Part shown: positions 14,582 to 22,209 of the stretch, piece after piece
How positions within the stretch are numbered: the first letter of the stretch is position 1
Layout: each line of letters opens with the position of its first letter
NCBI RefSeq assembly: GCF_000280905.1
Contig: NZ_ALAP01000028.1
Span: 1 to 33,044 of the forward strand
Reading direction: 5' to 3'
DNA length: 33,044 nucleotides
Source of the DNA: Streptomyces sp. AA1529
GTDB taxonomy: Bacteria; Actinomycetota; Actinomycetes; Streptomycetales; Streptomycetaceae
Translations under genes and position numbers: made by a program
The notes under the pieces: model-generated
Database searches by the model: none
Seen by the model: only the letters and a program-made list of their open reading frames with translations
Told to the model about the DNA's origin: nothing

Positions 14582-15754
14582 ATGCCCTCCCCCGCTTTCC
14601 GTACCGTTCCGGACTCCGCCGACGTCGTGCTCATCGGCGGCGGTGTACTGGGCACCAGCGCCGCGTTCCACCTCGCCGAGGCCGGAGTGCGCGACATCGT
14701 CCTGCTCGAGCGCGGCGAACTGGGCTGCGGCAGCTCGGGGAAACCGATCGGCGGGATACGCGCCCAGTTCTCCGACCCGCTCAACATCGCACTGGGCAGG
14801 CGCAGCCTGGACGCCTACCGCGCCTTCGGCGACCGCCCGGGTGCGGACATCCGGTTCGATCCCGTCGGCTACCTGTTCCTGCTCGACAGCGCGGAGCAGG
14901 AGGCGGACTTCGCCGCCGGTGTCGACGTCCAGAACGGTCTCGGCGTGCCCAGCCGCATGATCGGCCCGGACGAGGCACGGCTGCTGTGCCCGTGGCTGAG
15001 CACCGACGGCCTGGTGGCCGCCGCCTACTGCCCCACGGCGGGCCACGCACGCCCGGCAGCGGTGGTGCGGGGCTACGCGGATGCCGCGCGCGCCCGCGGC
15101 GTGCGGATCGCCGAGCACACCGAGGTGACCGGCCTCGGGACGACCGGCGACCGGGTGACCCACGTGCACACCAGCCACGGCCCGATCTCCTGCCGCAGCG
15201 TCATCTGCGCGGCGGGAGCATGGTCCGGACAGATCGGCGACATGGCCGGCGTCAGCCTCCCGGTTCGCCCGGTGCGACGGCAACTGGCGTTCACCGCGCC
15301 GCTGGCCCCGGACGCGCCCCGCGTCCCCTTCACCATCGACTTCTCCTCCAGCGCCTACTTCCACAACAGCGACGACGGACTGCTGTTCGGGCTGGCCGAC
15401 CCGGACGAGACCGAGGGCTTCGACACCACCTGGACTCCGGGCTGGCTGGAGCGCTTCCGCGCCGTGGCACGCCGCCGCGCCCCCGGCCTGGCCGGCCTGG
15501 AGACCGTCGGCGGCTGGGCCGGGCTCTACGAGAACACCCCGGACCACAACGCGCTCATCGGCCGCGCCGGCGAACTGGAGAACTTCCTGTACGCCACGGG
15601 GTTCTCCGGACACGGCTTCCTCCAGGCACCGGCGGTGGGCGAGCTCCTCCGCGATCTGTACCTGGGACGCCGCCCGTTCGCCGACCCCGCGCCGCTCAGT
15701 GCCGACCGGTTCCGCGCCGGGTCCGGAATCCGTCCCGAGGCCCATGTCGTGTGA
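14582..15754 (+). CDS. FAD-dependent amine/amino-acid oxidoreductase (pipecolate or aminoadipate oxidase candidate)
   Basis: A 390-residue flavoenzyme of the D-amino-acid oxidase / sarcosine oxidase / glycine oxidase fold. The N-terminal Rossmann motif V-L-I-G-G-G-V-L-G-T-S lies at 16-26 and is followed by the acidic end of beta2 (L-L-E-R-G). A mid-protein C-A-A-G-A-W-S segment and a C-terminal G-F-S-G-H-G-F-L-Q-A-P loop, which contact FAD in this family, are both visible. Substrate cannot be read from sequence. Context (DUF1338 oxoadipate enzyme, ALDH7) suggests oxidation of pipecolate to piperideine-6-carboxylate, the AmaA role, or of 2-aminoadipate to 2-oxoadipate. GGAAGGGA precedes the ATG. 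It is the first gene of a three-gene operon; the next starts 30 bases after its stop. Confidence 0.85.
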   Translation: MPSPAFRTVPDSADVVLIGGGVLGTSAAFHLAEAGVRDIVLLERGELGCGSSGKPIGGIRAQFSDPLNIALGRRSLDAYRAFGDRPGADIRFDPVGYLFLLDSAEQEADFAAGVDVQNGLGVPSRMIGPDEARLLCPWLSTDGLVAAAYCPTAGHARPAAVVRGYADAARARGVRIAEHTEVTGLGTTGDRVTHVHTSHGPISCRSVICAAGAWSGQIGDMAGVSLPVRPVRRQLAFTAPLAPDAPRVPFTIDFSSSAYFHNSDDGLLFGLADPDETEGFDTTWTPGWLERFRAVARRRAPGLAGLETVGGWAGLYENTPDHNALIGRAGELENFLYATGFSGHGFLQAPAVGELLRDLYLGRRPFADPAPLSADRFRAGSGIRPEAHVV

Positions 15755-15784
15755 TCCACGCTCCCGGGGAAGAAAGGGCGAACC

Positions 15785-17209
15785 GTGAAAAGAGTCGAAC
15801 AGTGGCGGCTGCGGGCCGCGTTCGCCGCGCGGCTGTCGCGGATGTACGGGCAGGAGGTGCCCGCCTACACGACGCTGGTGGAGGCATCCCACGAGGTCAA
15901 CGAGGACGTCCTGCGCACCCGGGGCGGCGCGGCCGAACGGCTGGGCTCCCTCGGCCGGGTGACCGCGGAGCGGCACGGCGCCATCCGCGTCGGCACGCCG
16001 GCGGAACTGCGTCAGGTCGCCCGGATCTTCGCCGCCCTGGGGATGCGCCCGGTCGGCTTCTACGACCTCCGCGAGGCCGCGGCCAGCGCCGTCCCCGTGG
16101 TCTCCACCGCCTTCCGTCCCGTGGACGCCGAGGAGTTGGCACGCAGTCCCTTCCGCGTCTTCACCTCCCTGCTCACTCCGGCCGACCCCCGGTTCTTCGA
16201 CCCCGGACTCCGCGCCCGGCTGGAGACCTTCCTCGCGGGCCGCGAGCTCTTCCCGCCGGAGCTGCTCGCGCTCGCCGACCGGGCCGCCGCCGAGCGGGAA
16301 CTGCCGCCCGAGCAGGCCGAGCGCTTCCTCCGGCTCGCCGTCGGCGCCTTCGAGCTGTCCTGCGAACCGGTCGACCGGGCCTGGTACCGGACGCTGGAGC
16401 GGGTCTCGGCCGTGGCGGCGGACATCGGCGGGGTCCGCAGCACGCACCTCAACCACCTCACCCCGAGGGTGCTCGACATCGACGAGCTGTACCGCCGGAT
16501 GACCGCGCGCGGCATCGAGATGATCGACACCATTCAGGGCCCGCCCGCCTGGCCAGGCCCCGACGTGCTGCTGCGGCAGACGTCCTTCCGGGCGCTGGCC
16601 GAACCGCGGGCGATGCGCACCCCGGAGGGCGAAGTGGCCGAGGGTGCGCTGCGGGTGCGCTTCGGTGAGGTCGAGGCACGCGGGATCGCCCTCACCCGGG
16701 AGGGCCGCGCCCGCTACGACGAGCTGGTCGACCTGGTCGACCGGCGCAGCGCGCAGGCGCCCGGGCGGCGGCGCGCGGAGATCGCCCGGGAGGTGTGGGA
16801 GCAGGGACTGCCCCGCACCGAGCGGGAACTGGCGGCGCGCGGACTGGCGCACTTCACCTTCCGTACGGCCGCCGACCCGCCCCGCGACGGCAGCCGGCCG
16901 CCGGCGGACATCGGCGCGCTGCTGCGGCGCGGGTGGATCGAGGCCGAGCCCCTCGTCTACGAGGACTTCCTGCCCCGCTCCGCGGCCGGCATCTTCCAGT
17001 CCAACCTCACCTCGCAGGGCACCCGCGACAACTCGCGGGAGGCCGCCTCCTACGACGCCGAGTGGCTCTCCGGCGCACTGGAGCGCGAGGTCCTCGACCC
17101 CTACGCGCTCTACGAGCGGCAGCAGCACCGCTCCCTGTCCCGGGTCGCGCACGAGCTGGGTCTGGAGCGCACCGCCCTCGTCCGTCCCGTCCACCACGAA
17201 CACCCATGA
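15785..17209 (+). CDS. hglS: 2-oxoadipate dioxygenase/decarboxylase (DUF1338, HglS/YdcJ family)
   Basis: A 474-residue non-haem iron enzyme of the DUF1338 family. In Pseudomonas putida HglS converts 2-oxoadipate, with O2 and loss of CO2, to D-2-hydroxyglutarate at the end of D-lysine catabolism. The fold is a VOC-like double domain. The putative metal ligands are in place: His64 in A-E-R-H-G-A-I-R, a histidine in T-H-L-N-H-L-T-P-R (His221 or His224), and Glu295 in F-G-E-V-E-A-R-G. Arg68 likely holds the substrate carboxylate. The conserved E-D-F-L-P-R-S-A-A-G-I-F-Q-S-N-L stretch occurs in the C-terminal part. Length matches the family. It sits between the FAD oxidoreductase and the ALDH7 gene, whose start codons overlap or nearly touch its stop, so the three are one operon. 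Confidence 0.85.
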   Translation: MKRVEQWRLRAAFAARLSRMYGQEVPAYTTLVEASHEVNEDVLRTRGGAAERLGSLGRVTAERHGAIRVGTPAELRQVARIFAALGMRPVGFYDLREAAASAVPVVSTAFRPVDAEELARSPFRVFTSLLTPADPRFFDPGLRARLETFLAGRELFPPELLALADRAAAERELPPEQAERFLRLAVGAFELSCEPVDRAWYRTLERVSAVAADIGGVRSTHLNHLTPRVLDIDELYRRMTARGIEMIDTIQGPPAWPGPDVLLRQTSFRALAEPRAMRTPEGEVAEGALRVRFGEVEARGIALTREGRARYDELVDLVDRRSAQAPGRRRAEIAREVWEQGLPRTERELAARGLAHFTFRTAADPPRDGSRPPADIGALLRRGWIEAEPLVYEDFLPRSAAGIFQSNLTSQGTRDNSREAASYDAEWLSGALEREVLDPYALYERQQHRSLSRVAHELGLERTALVRPVHHEHP

Positions 17210-17217
17210 GGATGGCC

Positions 17218-18747
17218 ATGACCAGCACCGCCCTGCCCAGTACGGACGACCTGCGGGCCCGCGCCCTCGCCCGCCTCGAAGCGATCGGCGTGCGCGTACC
17301 GGAAGGTGACGACTTCCCCGCCCGGACCCCGCTCACCGGGGAGCGCCTCCTCGGGCTCCGTGCCGCCACCGCCGCCGGCACCGAGACGGCCGTCGCCGAG
17401 GCGGCCGCGGCCTTCCGCACCTGGCGCGGCACGCCCGCGCCACGCCGCGGGGAACTCGTGCGCAGGCTCGGAGAGCTGCTGCGCGAGCACCAGAACGACC
17501 TCGCCGACCTGGTGACGATCGAGGCGGGCAAGATCAGGTCCGAGTCCCTGGGCGAGGTCCGGGAGATGATCGACATCTGCGACTTCGCCGTCGGCCTGTC
17601 CCGGCAGCTGTACGGCCGCACCATCGCCTCCGAGCGCCCCGGGCACCGCCTGGCCGAGACCTGGCACCCGCTCGGGGTGGTCGGTGTCATCTCCGCCTTC
17701 AACTTCCCCGCGGCCGTGTGGTCGTGGAACACCGCCGTCGCGCTGGTCTGCGGTGACACGGTCGTCTGGAAGCCCTCGGAGCTGACCCCGCTCACCTCCC
17801 TGGCCTGCGACCGCCTGCTGGCCCGCGCCGCCGACGACGTCGGGGCGCCCCGCGCGGTGCACCGCCTGCTGCTCGGCGACCGGTCCGTCGGCCGGCAGCT
17901 CGTGGACGACCCGCGGATCGCCCTGCTCAGCGCCACCGGCTCGACCCGGATGGGCCGCGAGGCGGCGCCCCGCGTCGCGGCCCGGCTCGGCCGCAGCCTG
18001 CTGGAGCTCGGCGGGAACAACGCCGCGATCGTCGCCCCGTCCGCCGATCTCGACCTCGCCGTGCGGGGCGTCGTCTTCGCCGCAGCGGGCACCGCGGGGC
18101 AGCGCTGCACGACGCTGCGCCGCCTCCTCGTCCACCGGGACGTCGCCGAGCCGCTGACCGCACGGCTGGTCTCCGCCTACCGCACGCTGCCGGTCGGCGA
18201 CCCGTTCGACGAGCGCACGCTGGTCGGTCCGCTGATCTCGCTCCCGGCCCTGGAGGAGATGGACGGCGCGCTGGCACGGGCCCGTACGGCGGGGGGCGAG
18301 CTGCTGGCCGGGGGCCGCCGCAGGCTGGCCGACGCCGCCCCGGAGGCCGCGTACTGCGAACCGGCCCTGGTCCGCGTCGGGGAACAGTACGACGTGGTGC
18401 GGGAGGAGACCTTCGCACCGATCCTCCACGTCCTGGCCTACGACACCCTCGAGGAAGCGCTGACCCTGCACAACGACGTCCCGCAGGGCCTCTCCTCCAG
18501 CATCTTCACCCGGGACCAGCGGGAGGCGGAGGTCTTCCTCTCGGCCGCGGGCTCCGACTGCGGGATCGCCAACGTCAACATCGGCACCTCGGGTGCGGAG
18601 ATCGGGGGCGCGTTCGGCGGGGAGAAGGACACCGGCGGCGGGCGCGAGTCGGGCTCCGACGCCTGGAAGTCCTACATGCGCCGGGCGACCAACACCGTGA
18701 ACTACTCCGATGAACTGCCGCTGGCCCAGAACGTCAGCTTCCTGTGA
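17218..18747 (+). CDS. amaB: ALDH7-type semialdehyde dehydrogenase (piperideine-6-carboxylate / 2-aminoadipate semialdehyde dehydrogenase)
   Basis: A 509-residue NAD(P)-dependent aldehyde dehydrogenase. The catalytic cysteine is Cys297 in G-T-A-G-Q-R-C-T-T, the general base Glu263 is in L-E-L-G-G-N-N, and the oxyanion asparagine Asn162 is in A-F-N-F-P. The C-terminal G-E-K-D-T-G-G-G-R-E-S-G-S-D-A-W motif and the paired Asn-Asn after the base are typical of the ALDH7/antiquitin group (AmaB, Pcd). That group oxidises 2-aminoadipate 6-semialdehyde, in equilibrium with piperideine-6-carboxylate, to 2-aminoadipate. Three in-frame ATGs (17206, 17212, 17218) exist. I prefer 17218 because GAGGA lies five bases upstream, but 17206 overlaps the hglS stop (ATGA) and is possible. 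A tandem repeat and a hairpin follow the gene. Confidence 0.85.
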   Translation: MTSTALPSTDDLRARALARLEAIGVRVPEGDDFPARTPLTGERLLGLRAATAAGTETAVAEAAAAFRTWRGTPAPRRGELVRRLGELLREHQNDLADLVTIEAGKIRSESLGEVREMIDICDFAVGLSRQLYGRTIASERPGHRLAETWHPLGVVGVISAFNFPAAVWSWNTAVALVCGDTVVWKPSELTPLTSLACDRLLARAADDVGAPRAVHRLLLGDRSVGRQLVDDPRIALLSATGSTRMGREAAPRVAARLGRSLLELGGNNAAIVAPSADLDLAVRGVVFAAAGTAGQRCTTLRRLLVHRDVAEPLTARLVSAYRTLPVGDPFDERTLVGPLISLPALEEMDGALARARTAGGELLAGGRRRLADAAPEAAYCEPALVRVGEQYDVVREETFAPILHVLAYDTLEEALTLHNDVPQGLSSSIFTRDQREAEVFLSAAGSDCGIANVNIGTSGAEIGGAFGGEKDTGGGRESGSDAWKSYMRRATNTVNYSDELPLAQNVSFL

Positions 18748-18781
18748 GCGGCGGCCGGCCGCGAGCGGCCGCTTCCCGCGC

Positions 18782-18819
18782 GTGCGGAACGTTGCCGTGC
18801 GTGCGGAACGTTGCCGTGC
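18782..18819 (+). repeat. two tandem 19-bp repeats
   Basis: The unit GTGCGGAACGTTGCCGTGC is repeated exactly twice with period 19. A broken third copy (GTGCGG) begins at 18820. Each unit contains the palindrome AACGTT. It lies 34 bases after the aldehyde dehydrogenase stop and merges into the hairpin below. It may be a protein-binding array or simple duplication. Confidence 0.7.
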
Positions 18820-18846
18820 GTGCGGCACGGGACGGTCCGCACGCAC
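18816..18846 (+). terminator. hairpin after the lysine-type operon
   Basis: GTGCGTGCGG and CCGCACGCAC form a perfect 10-bp stem with an 11-base loop, overlapping the end of the tandem repeat. It is likely the terminator of the three-gene operon. No T-tract. Confidence 0.5.
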
Positions 18847-18964
18847 CGTGCCGAAGCGGCTGCCCGCAGGCGGCTCGCTCCTCCGGGGCGACTGCCCGCA
18901 GAGGCGGTGACCCGCATACCCTGACCGGAGCCCACCGCAGGTCCCAGAGCCGCCAGGAGCGTCG

Positions 18965-19738
18965 ATGAGCACCGCCTCGCCCACCCCCTCGTCCCGCACC
19001 GCTGTCGTCACCGGAGCGAGCAGCGGCATCGGCGCCGCCACCGCACGCCACCTGGCGGCGGCCGGCTACCGGGTCGTGCTGGCCGCGCGCCGTGCGGAGC
19101 GCGTCGCAGCCCTCGCCGCCGAGCTCGTGGCGGCGGGGCAGCAGGCCGAGGCCCACACCCTGGATGTGACGGACCGCGCGGCGGTCGACGCGTTCGCCGA
19201 GCGGTTCGAGACGCTGGAGGTGCTGGTCAACAACGCGGGCGGGGCGCTGGGGGCGGACCCGGTCGCCTCCGGTGACCCCGAGGACTGGCGGCGGATGTAC
19301 GAGACCAACGTCCTCGGCACCCTGCACACCACACAGGCGCTGCTGCCCGCGCTGACCGCCGGCGAGGGCACCGTCGTGGTGCTCTCCTCCACCGCGGGCC
19401 TCGCGACGTACGAGGGCGGGGCCGGGTACGTCGCGGCGAAGCACGCCCAGCACGTGCTCGCCGAGACGCTGCGCCTGGAGATCGTCGGCAGCCCCGTCCG
19501 GGTGATCGAGATCGCGCCCGGGATGGTCCGGACCGACGAGTTCGCACTCACCCGCTTCCGCGGGGACGAGGAGAGGGCCGCCCGGGTGTACGAAGGCGTG
19601 GCCGAGCCGCTGACCGCGGACGACGTGGCGGAGACCATCGCGTGGTGTGTCTCGCGGCCGAGCCGGGTCAACGTCGACCTGTTGGTGGTCCGCCCGCGGG
19701 CGCAGGCGTCCAACACCAAGGTGCACCGCGAACCGTGA
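18965..19738 (+). CDS. short-chain dehydrogenase/reductase (YdfG-like)
   Basis: A 257-residue classical SDR. The cofactor loop T-G-A-S-S-G-I-G lies at 16-23, and A-A-R-R at 40-43 after beta2 favours NADP(H). N-N-A-G occurs at 89-92, and the catalytic set is Ser141/Ser142 with Tyr155 and Lys159 in G-Y-V-A-A-K. The overall pattern, including P-G-M-V-R-T-D-E-F near 185, resembles YdfG-type 3-hydroxy acid / L-allo-threonine dehydrogenases, but substrate cannot be assigned by sequence alone. The ATG follows an AGGAG site at normal distance. It lies about 215 bases downstream of the lysine-type operon behind a likely terminator, so it is probably a separate unit. Confidence 0.88.
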   Translation: MSTASPTPSSRTAVVTGASSGIGAATARHLAAAGYRVVLAARRAERVAALAAELVAAGQQAEAHTLDVTDRAAVDAFAERFETLEVLVNNAGGALGADPVASGDPEDWRRMYETNVLGTLHTTQALLPALTAGEGTVVVLSSTAGLATYEGGAGYVAAKHAQHVLAETLRLEIVGSPVRVIEIAPGMVRTDEFALTRFRGDEERAARVYEGVAEPLTADDVAETIAWCVSRPSRVNVDLLVVRPRAQASNTKVHREP

Positions 19739-19762
19739 CCCGGCGCGGGCCTGCCGCCGTGG

Positions 19763-19780
19763 CCGGGCGGGCCTGCCCGG
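19763..19780. terminator. short hairpin between convergent genes
   Basis: CCGGGC and GCCCGG form a 6-bp stem with a 6-base loop, 24 bases after the dehydrogenase stop and between converging genes. It is weak, and such words are common in this DNA. Confidence 0.3.
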
Positions 19781-19846
19781 GTGTCCCCTCGGCGGAGGTC
19801 CGGGCGCGTCGGGCGCAGCGATGCCGGGGCGCTGCGACGGGGGCGG

Positions 19847-20167
19847 TCACGCCATGGGCACGCCCACCGTCACCTCGACCTCGTCCGCCAGGGCGCGGAA
19901 GCCCCGGAGCAGCCAGGTCCGCTCCGGCAACCGGGTGCCCGCGCGCGTGGTGTGGCCGGAGACGGCGAGGACGGCCTCTCCGTTGGCGGAGACCAGGATC
20001 TCGGCGTCGGTGGCGGTCCCGTCGGCGAACCGCAGCACGAGTCCGGTGGCGAGCGGGTTCTCCGCGTAGGCCGCGGGCCTGCTCAGCCCCTGGACGCGCA
20101 CGGACGCGCCGCGGAAGAGATGCGTGTAGGAGCAGACGGCGGTGTGCGGGGCGGCGTCAGGGGGCAC
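19847..20167 (-). CDS. small hypothetical protein
   Basis: A 106-residue protein I do not recognise. It has no signal peptide or membrane segment and a mixed, soluble-looking composition with two short beta-like stretches (about 40-56 and 62-72) followed by a helical region. It starts with GTG at 20167, preceded at good spacing by GGAGG, which is the main evidence that it is real together with codon bias. It lies on the same strand as the DUF1990 gene upstream (about 170 bases away) and converges with the dehydrogenase gene. Confidence 0.55.
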   Translation of the reverse strand: MPPDAAPHTAVCSYTHLFRGASVRVQGLSRPAAYAENPLATGLVLRFADGTATDAEILVSANGEAVLAVSGHTTRAGTRLPERTWLLRGFRALADEVEVTVGVPMA

Positions 20168-20338
20168 CGGATCCTCCGGCTCGGTCAGGGCGGGCGGGGC
20201 TCGGACGGACGGCTCCGGTCACCACCCTCCCCCACCCGCACCCGGTCCGCACGCACATCCGGTCCGCACGCGTGGCGCCGCCCCGGACCGGCGCGGAGTC
20301 CGGGGGACGGTGCGGCAGCGGCCGCGAGGCCGCGGGGG

Positions 20339-21139
20339 TCAGCACCGGACGACCGCCTCGCAGGACGCCGCGGGGATACCGCGGGTCTCGATGGTGACGC
20401 CCCCCTGTGCGCGGCCGCCCGCGATCGCCGCGGCGCCCAGCGCGAAGTGCACCCACATGTTGAACTGGATCTCCTTGGCCACCCGCAGCCGGCTGTAGAG
20501 CAGGTCGGCCCACCAGTCGCCGGCGCGTGACCACGCCTCGACGTGGAAGCGGAGTCCGTCTCCCGGGTCGTCGGCGGTGAACTCGATCTGCCCGGCCTCC
20601 AGATGCCCGTGCAGCGTGCCGAGCCGGATCGTGACCGGGTCGCGGTGGAGCACCCGCACCGGACCGTCCCAGGGACCCGGCATCTGCACCCGGTACTCGT
20701 CGCCGGGGCGGGCCGGTCCGGGCCCGCCGCGCGTCTTGTGGAAGACCGCCACGGTCGAGGGTGCCGGACGGTTGAGGTCGGCTGCGACCGCGCCGATCAG
20801 CTCCTCGGGGCTCATCCGGGCGCCCTGGATCCGGACGCCGAAGCGGCGGTGGAACATCGGCCCGACGCCGTCGGTGAGCCGTTTGGTGAGCTCGTCGACA
20901 CGATCGGGGGGCAGCGGGGGCGGCAGGTCGCCGGAGTCCCCCGCCACCTCGCTGCGGTGCAGCGCGGTCACCCGCCACATGTACTCCCAGGACACCAGCA
21001 GGACGCCGGCCGGGAAGCGCAGCAGGGTGCCGATCCGCCGCCGGGCGGACGGTCTGCCGGGCCGCCTGGCCGGTGGCCGGCCGGAACCGTTCCGGGCCCG
21101 CAACCCGATTCCCGACCGCATCCATCCCTGTACTGACAT
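20339..21139 (-). CDS. DUF1990-like protein
   Basis: A 266-residue protein related to the DUF1990 (UPF0548) family, function unknown. An Arg-rich N-terminus (7-30) leads to a short hydrophobic stretch (about 32-45) that could anchor it. The family-like part is in the C-terminal half: V-R-V-L-H-R-D-P, L-G-T-L-H-G-H-L-E-A-G-Q-I-E-F and F-H-V-E-A-W-S-R-A-G, followed by a final helix. This is the same order seen in the second DUF1990 gene (L-E-G-H-L-E-Q-G-E, F-R-I-T-G-H-S-R). ATG at 21139 is chosen; ATG at 21121 is equally plausible since neither has a strong ribosome site. It is divergent from the small membrane protein and second DUF1990 gene. Confidence 0.75.
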   Translation of the reverse strand: MSVQGWMRSGIGLRARNGSGRPPARRPGRPSARRRIGTLLRFPAGVLLVSWEYMWRVTALHRSEVAGDSGDLPPPLPPDRVDELTKRLTDGVGPMFHRRFGVRIQGARMSPEELIGAVAADLNRPAPSTVAVFHKTRGGPGPARPGDEYRVQMPGPWDGPVRVLHRDPVTIRLGTLHGHLEAGQIEFTADDPGDGLRFHVEAWSRAGDWWADLLYSRLRVAKEIQFNMWVHFALGAAAIAGGRAQGGVTIETRGIPAASCEAVVRC

Positions 21140-21218
21140 AGCACCTATGACACCATGAAAGCGACATGAGTGTGCATCAGGGGCACTCATCTCCCCCACC
21201 CGGACCCAGGAGGTCGGC

Positions 21219-21470
21219 GTGCTGTTCGAAAAGCTGGTGCACGGGATCGGACTGCGCAGGACACATCTGCAACTGGCGTCGATGGGCTCCGTCGGACTCT
21301 GCATCGTCTTCTGGATGCGGGCGTCGAGCTTCGACCAGGACGAGCGGGGCAACGCCGAGCGCCGCGCCCTGTTCGTCGGCCTGTGGGCGCCCACGCTGTG
21401 GGGCATCAGCCAGTCGCTGGAGGACGCCCCCGCCGGGCGCCCCCGGCCGGACGGCCCGCATGCTGCGTGA
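21219..21470 (+). CDS. small single-pass membrane protein
   Basis: An 83-residue hypothetical protein. A hydrophobic stretch around residues 19-33 (S-M-G-S-V-G-L-C-I-V-F-W) suggests one membrane helix. A charged segment follows (36-48), then a second mildly hydrophobic stretch (49-62). The start is GTG at 21219 with a strong AGGAGG eight bases or less upstream. Its end overlaps the start of the second DUF1990 gene by 11 bases, so the two are translationally coupled and probably work together. I do not recognise a family. Confidence 0.7.
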   Translation: MLFEKLVHGIGLRRTHLQLASMGSVGLCIVFWMRASSFDQDERGNAERRALFVGLWAPTLWGISQSLEDAPAGRPRPDGPHAA

Positions 21471-22167
21471 GCGGCGCCTCTACCGTGCACCGGCGGTCGC
21501 CGCGCTGCACTCCCTGGCGGACCGCACGGTCAACTACGCGCCCGTGACCGGGAGCCGGGTGCCCACCTGGAACGCACGCTGGCACGTCGACTACCTCCGG
21601 CAGCCGCTCGCCCGGGAACCGGTGGGCGACCCGGTGCGGGGCGGCGCGTGGGACATCGCCTGCCGCCTGGTGCGCGACTACCAGTTCGCGGAGCCGACGA
21701 TCCTGCGGGCGCTCTACCGGAGCGACACGCCGTTGCTGGGCCGGGACATGCTGCTGGAGGGCCGGTTCGCCGGACTGCGGTTCGACATGGGGGTCCGGGT
21801 GACGTCCGTGACCGACGAGACGCACGGCAGCGGCGCGTCGGAGTCACGCGTATGGGGCTGGGCCTACCGGACCCTGGAGGGCCATCTGGAGCAGGGCGAA
21901 CTCGCCTACCAGGTCGTCAAGCGACTGCGCACCGGTGCCGTGGAGTTCCGGATCACCGGCCACTCCCGCCGGGCGCCGCTGCCCAATCCCGTCGTGCGGA
22001 CGGGTTTCGCGGTCTTCGGGCGCTGGACGCAGTACCGCTTCTACCATGCGAGCGCCCGCAGGCTGCGGCGGCTGCTGCGCGCGGAACTCGAGGGCGCGCC
22101 CGCGCTGGCGGCAGCTGCGCTGCCGGGGTACGACAACGTCGTGCTCGCCCCGACCCCGCGCCGCTGA
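21460..22167 (+). CDS. DUF1990 family protein
   Basis: A 235-residue protein of the DUF1990 (UPF0548) family, whose biochemical role is unknown. The family region covers about residues 95-215: V-R-V-T-S-V-T-D-E, W-G-W-A-Y-R-T-L-E-G-H-L-E-Q-G-E, V-E-F-R-I-T-G-H-S-R, then a C-terminal amphipathic, Arg-rich helix. No signal peptide or clear membrane helix is present. ATG at 21460 overlaps the preceding small membrane protein gene by 11 bases; it has no strong ribosome site of its own, which fits translational coupling. A DUF1990 paralogue is encoded divergently just upstream. Confidence 0.8.
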   Translation: MLRERRLYRAPAVAALHSLADRTVNYAPVTGSRVPTWNARWHVDYLRQPLAREPVGDPVRGGAWDIACRLVRDYQFAEPTILRALYRSDTPLLGRDMLLEGRFAGLRFDMGVRVTSVTDETHGSGASESRVWGWAYRTLEGHLEQGELAYQVVKRLRTGAVEFRITGHSRRAPLPNPVVRTGFAVFGRWTQYRFYHASARRLRRLLRAELEGAPALAAAALPGYDNVVLAPTPRR

Positions 22168-22172
22168 ACAGC

Positions 22173-22201
22173 GTCGGCGGCCCGCGGCGCGGGCCGCCGA
22201 C
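22173..22201. terminator. strong perfect hairpin between convergent genes
   Basis: GTCGGCGGCCCG and CGGGCCGCCGAC form a perfect 12-bp stem around the loop CGGCG, five bases after the DUF1990 stop and just before the end of the exporter gene. It is the strongest terminator-like structure in the window. Confidence 0.7.
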
Positions 22202-22209
22202 GGACGGGT

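Noticed and set aside
14495..17203. Minus-strand open frame of about 900 codons across the FAD enzyme and DUF1338 genes
   Set aside because: Antisense shadow of two well-supported genes; low-complexity translation.
18782..18819. The tandem repeat as a CRISPR array
   Set aside because: Units abut with no spacers and there are only two full copies.
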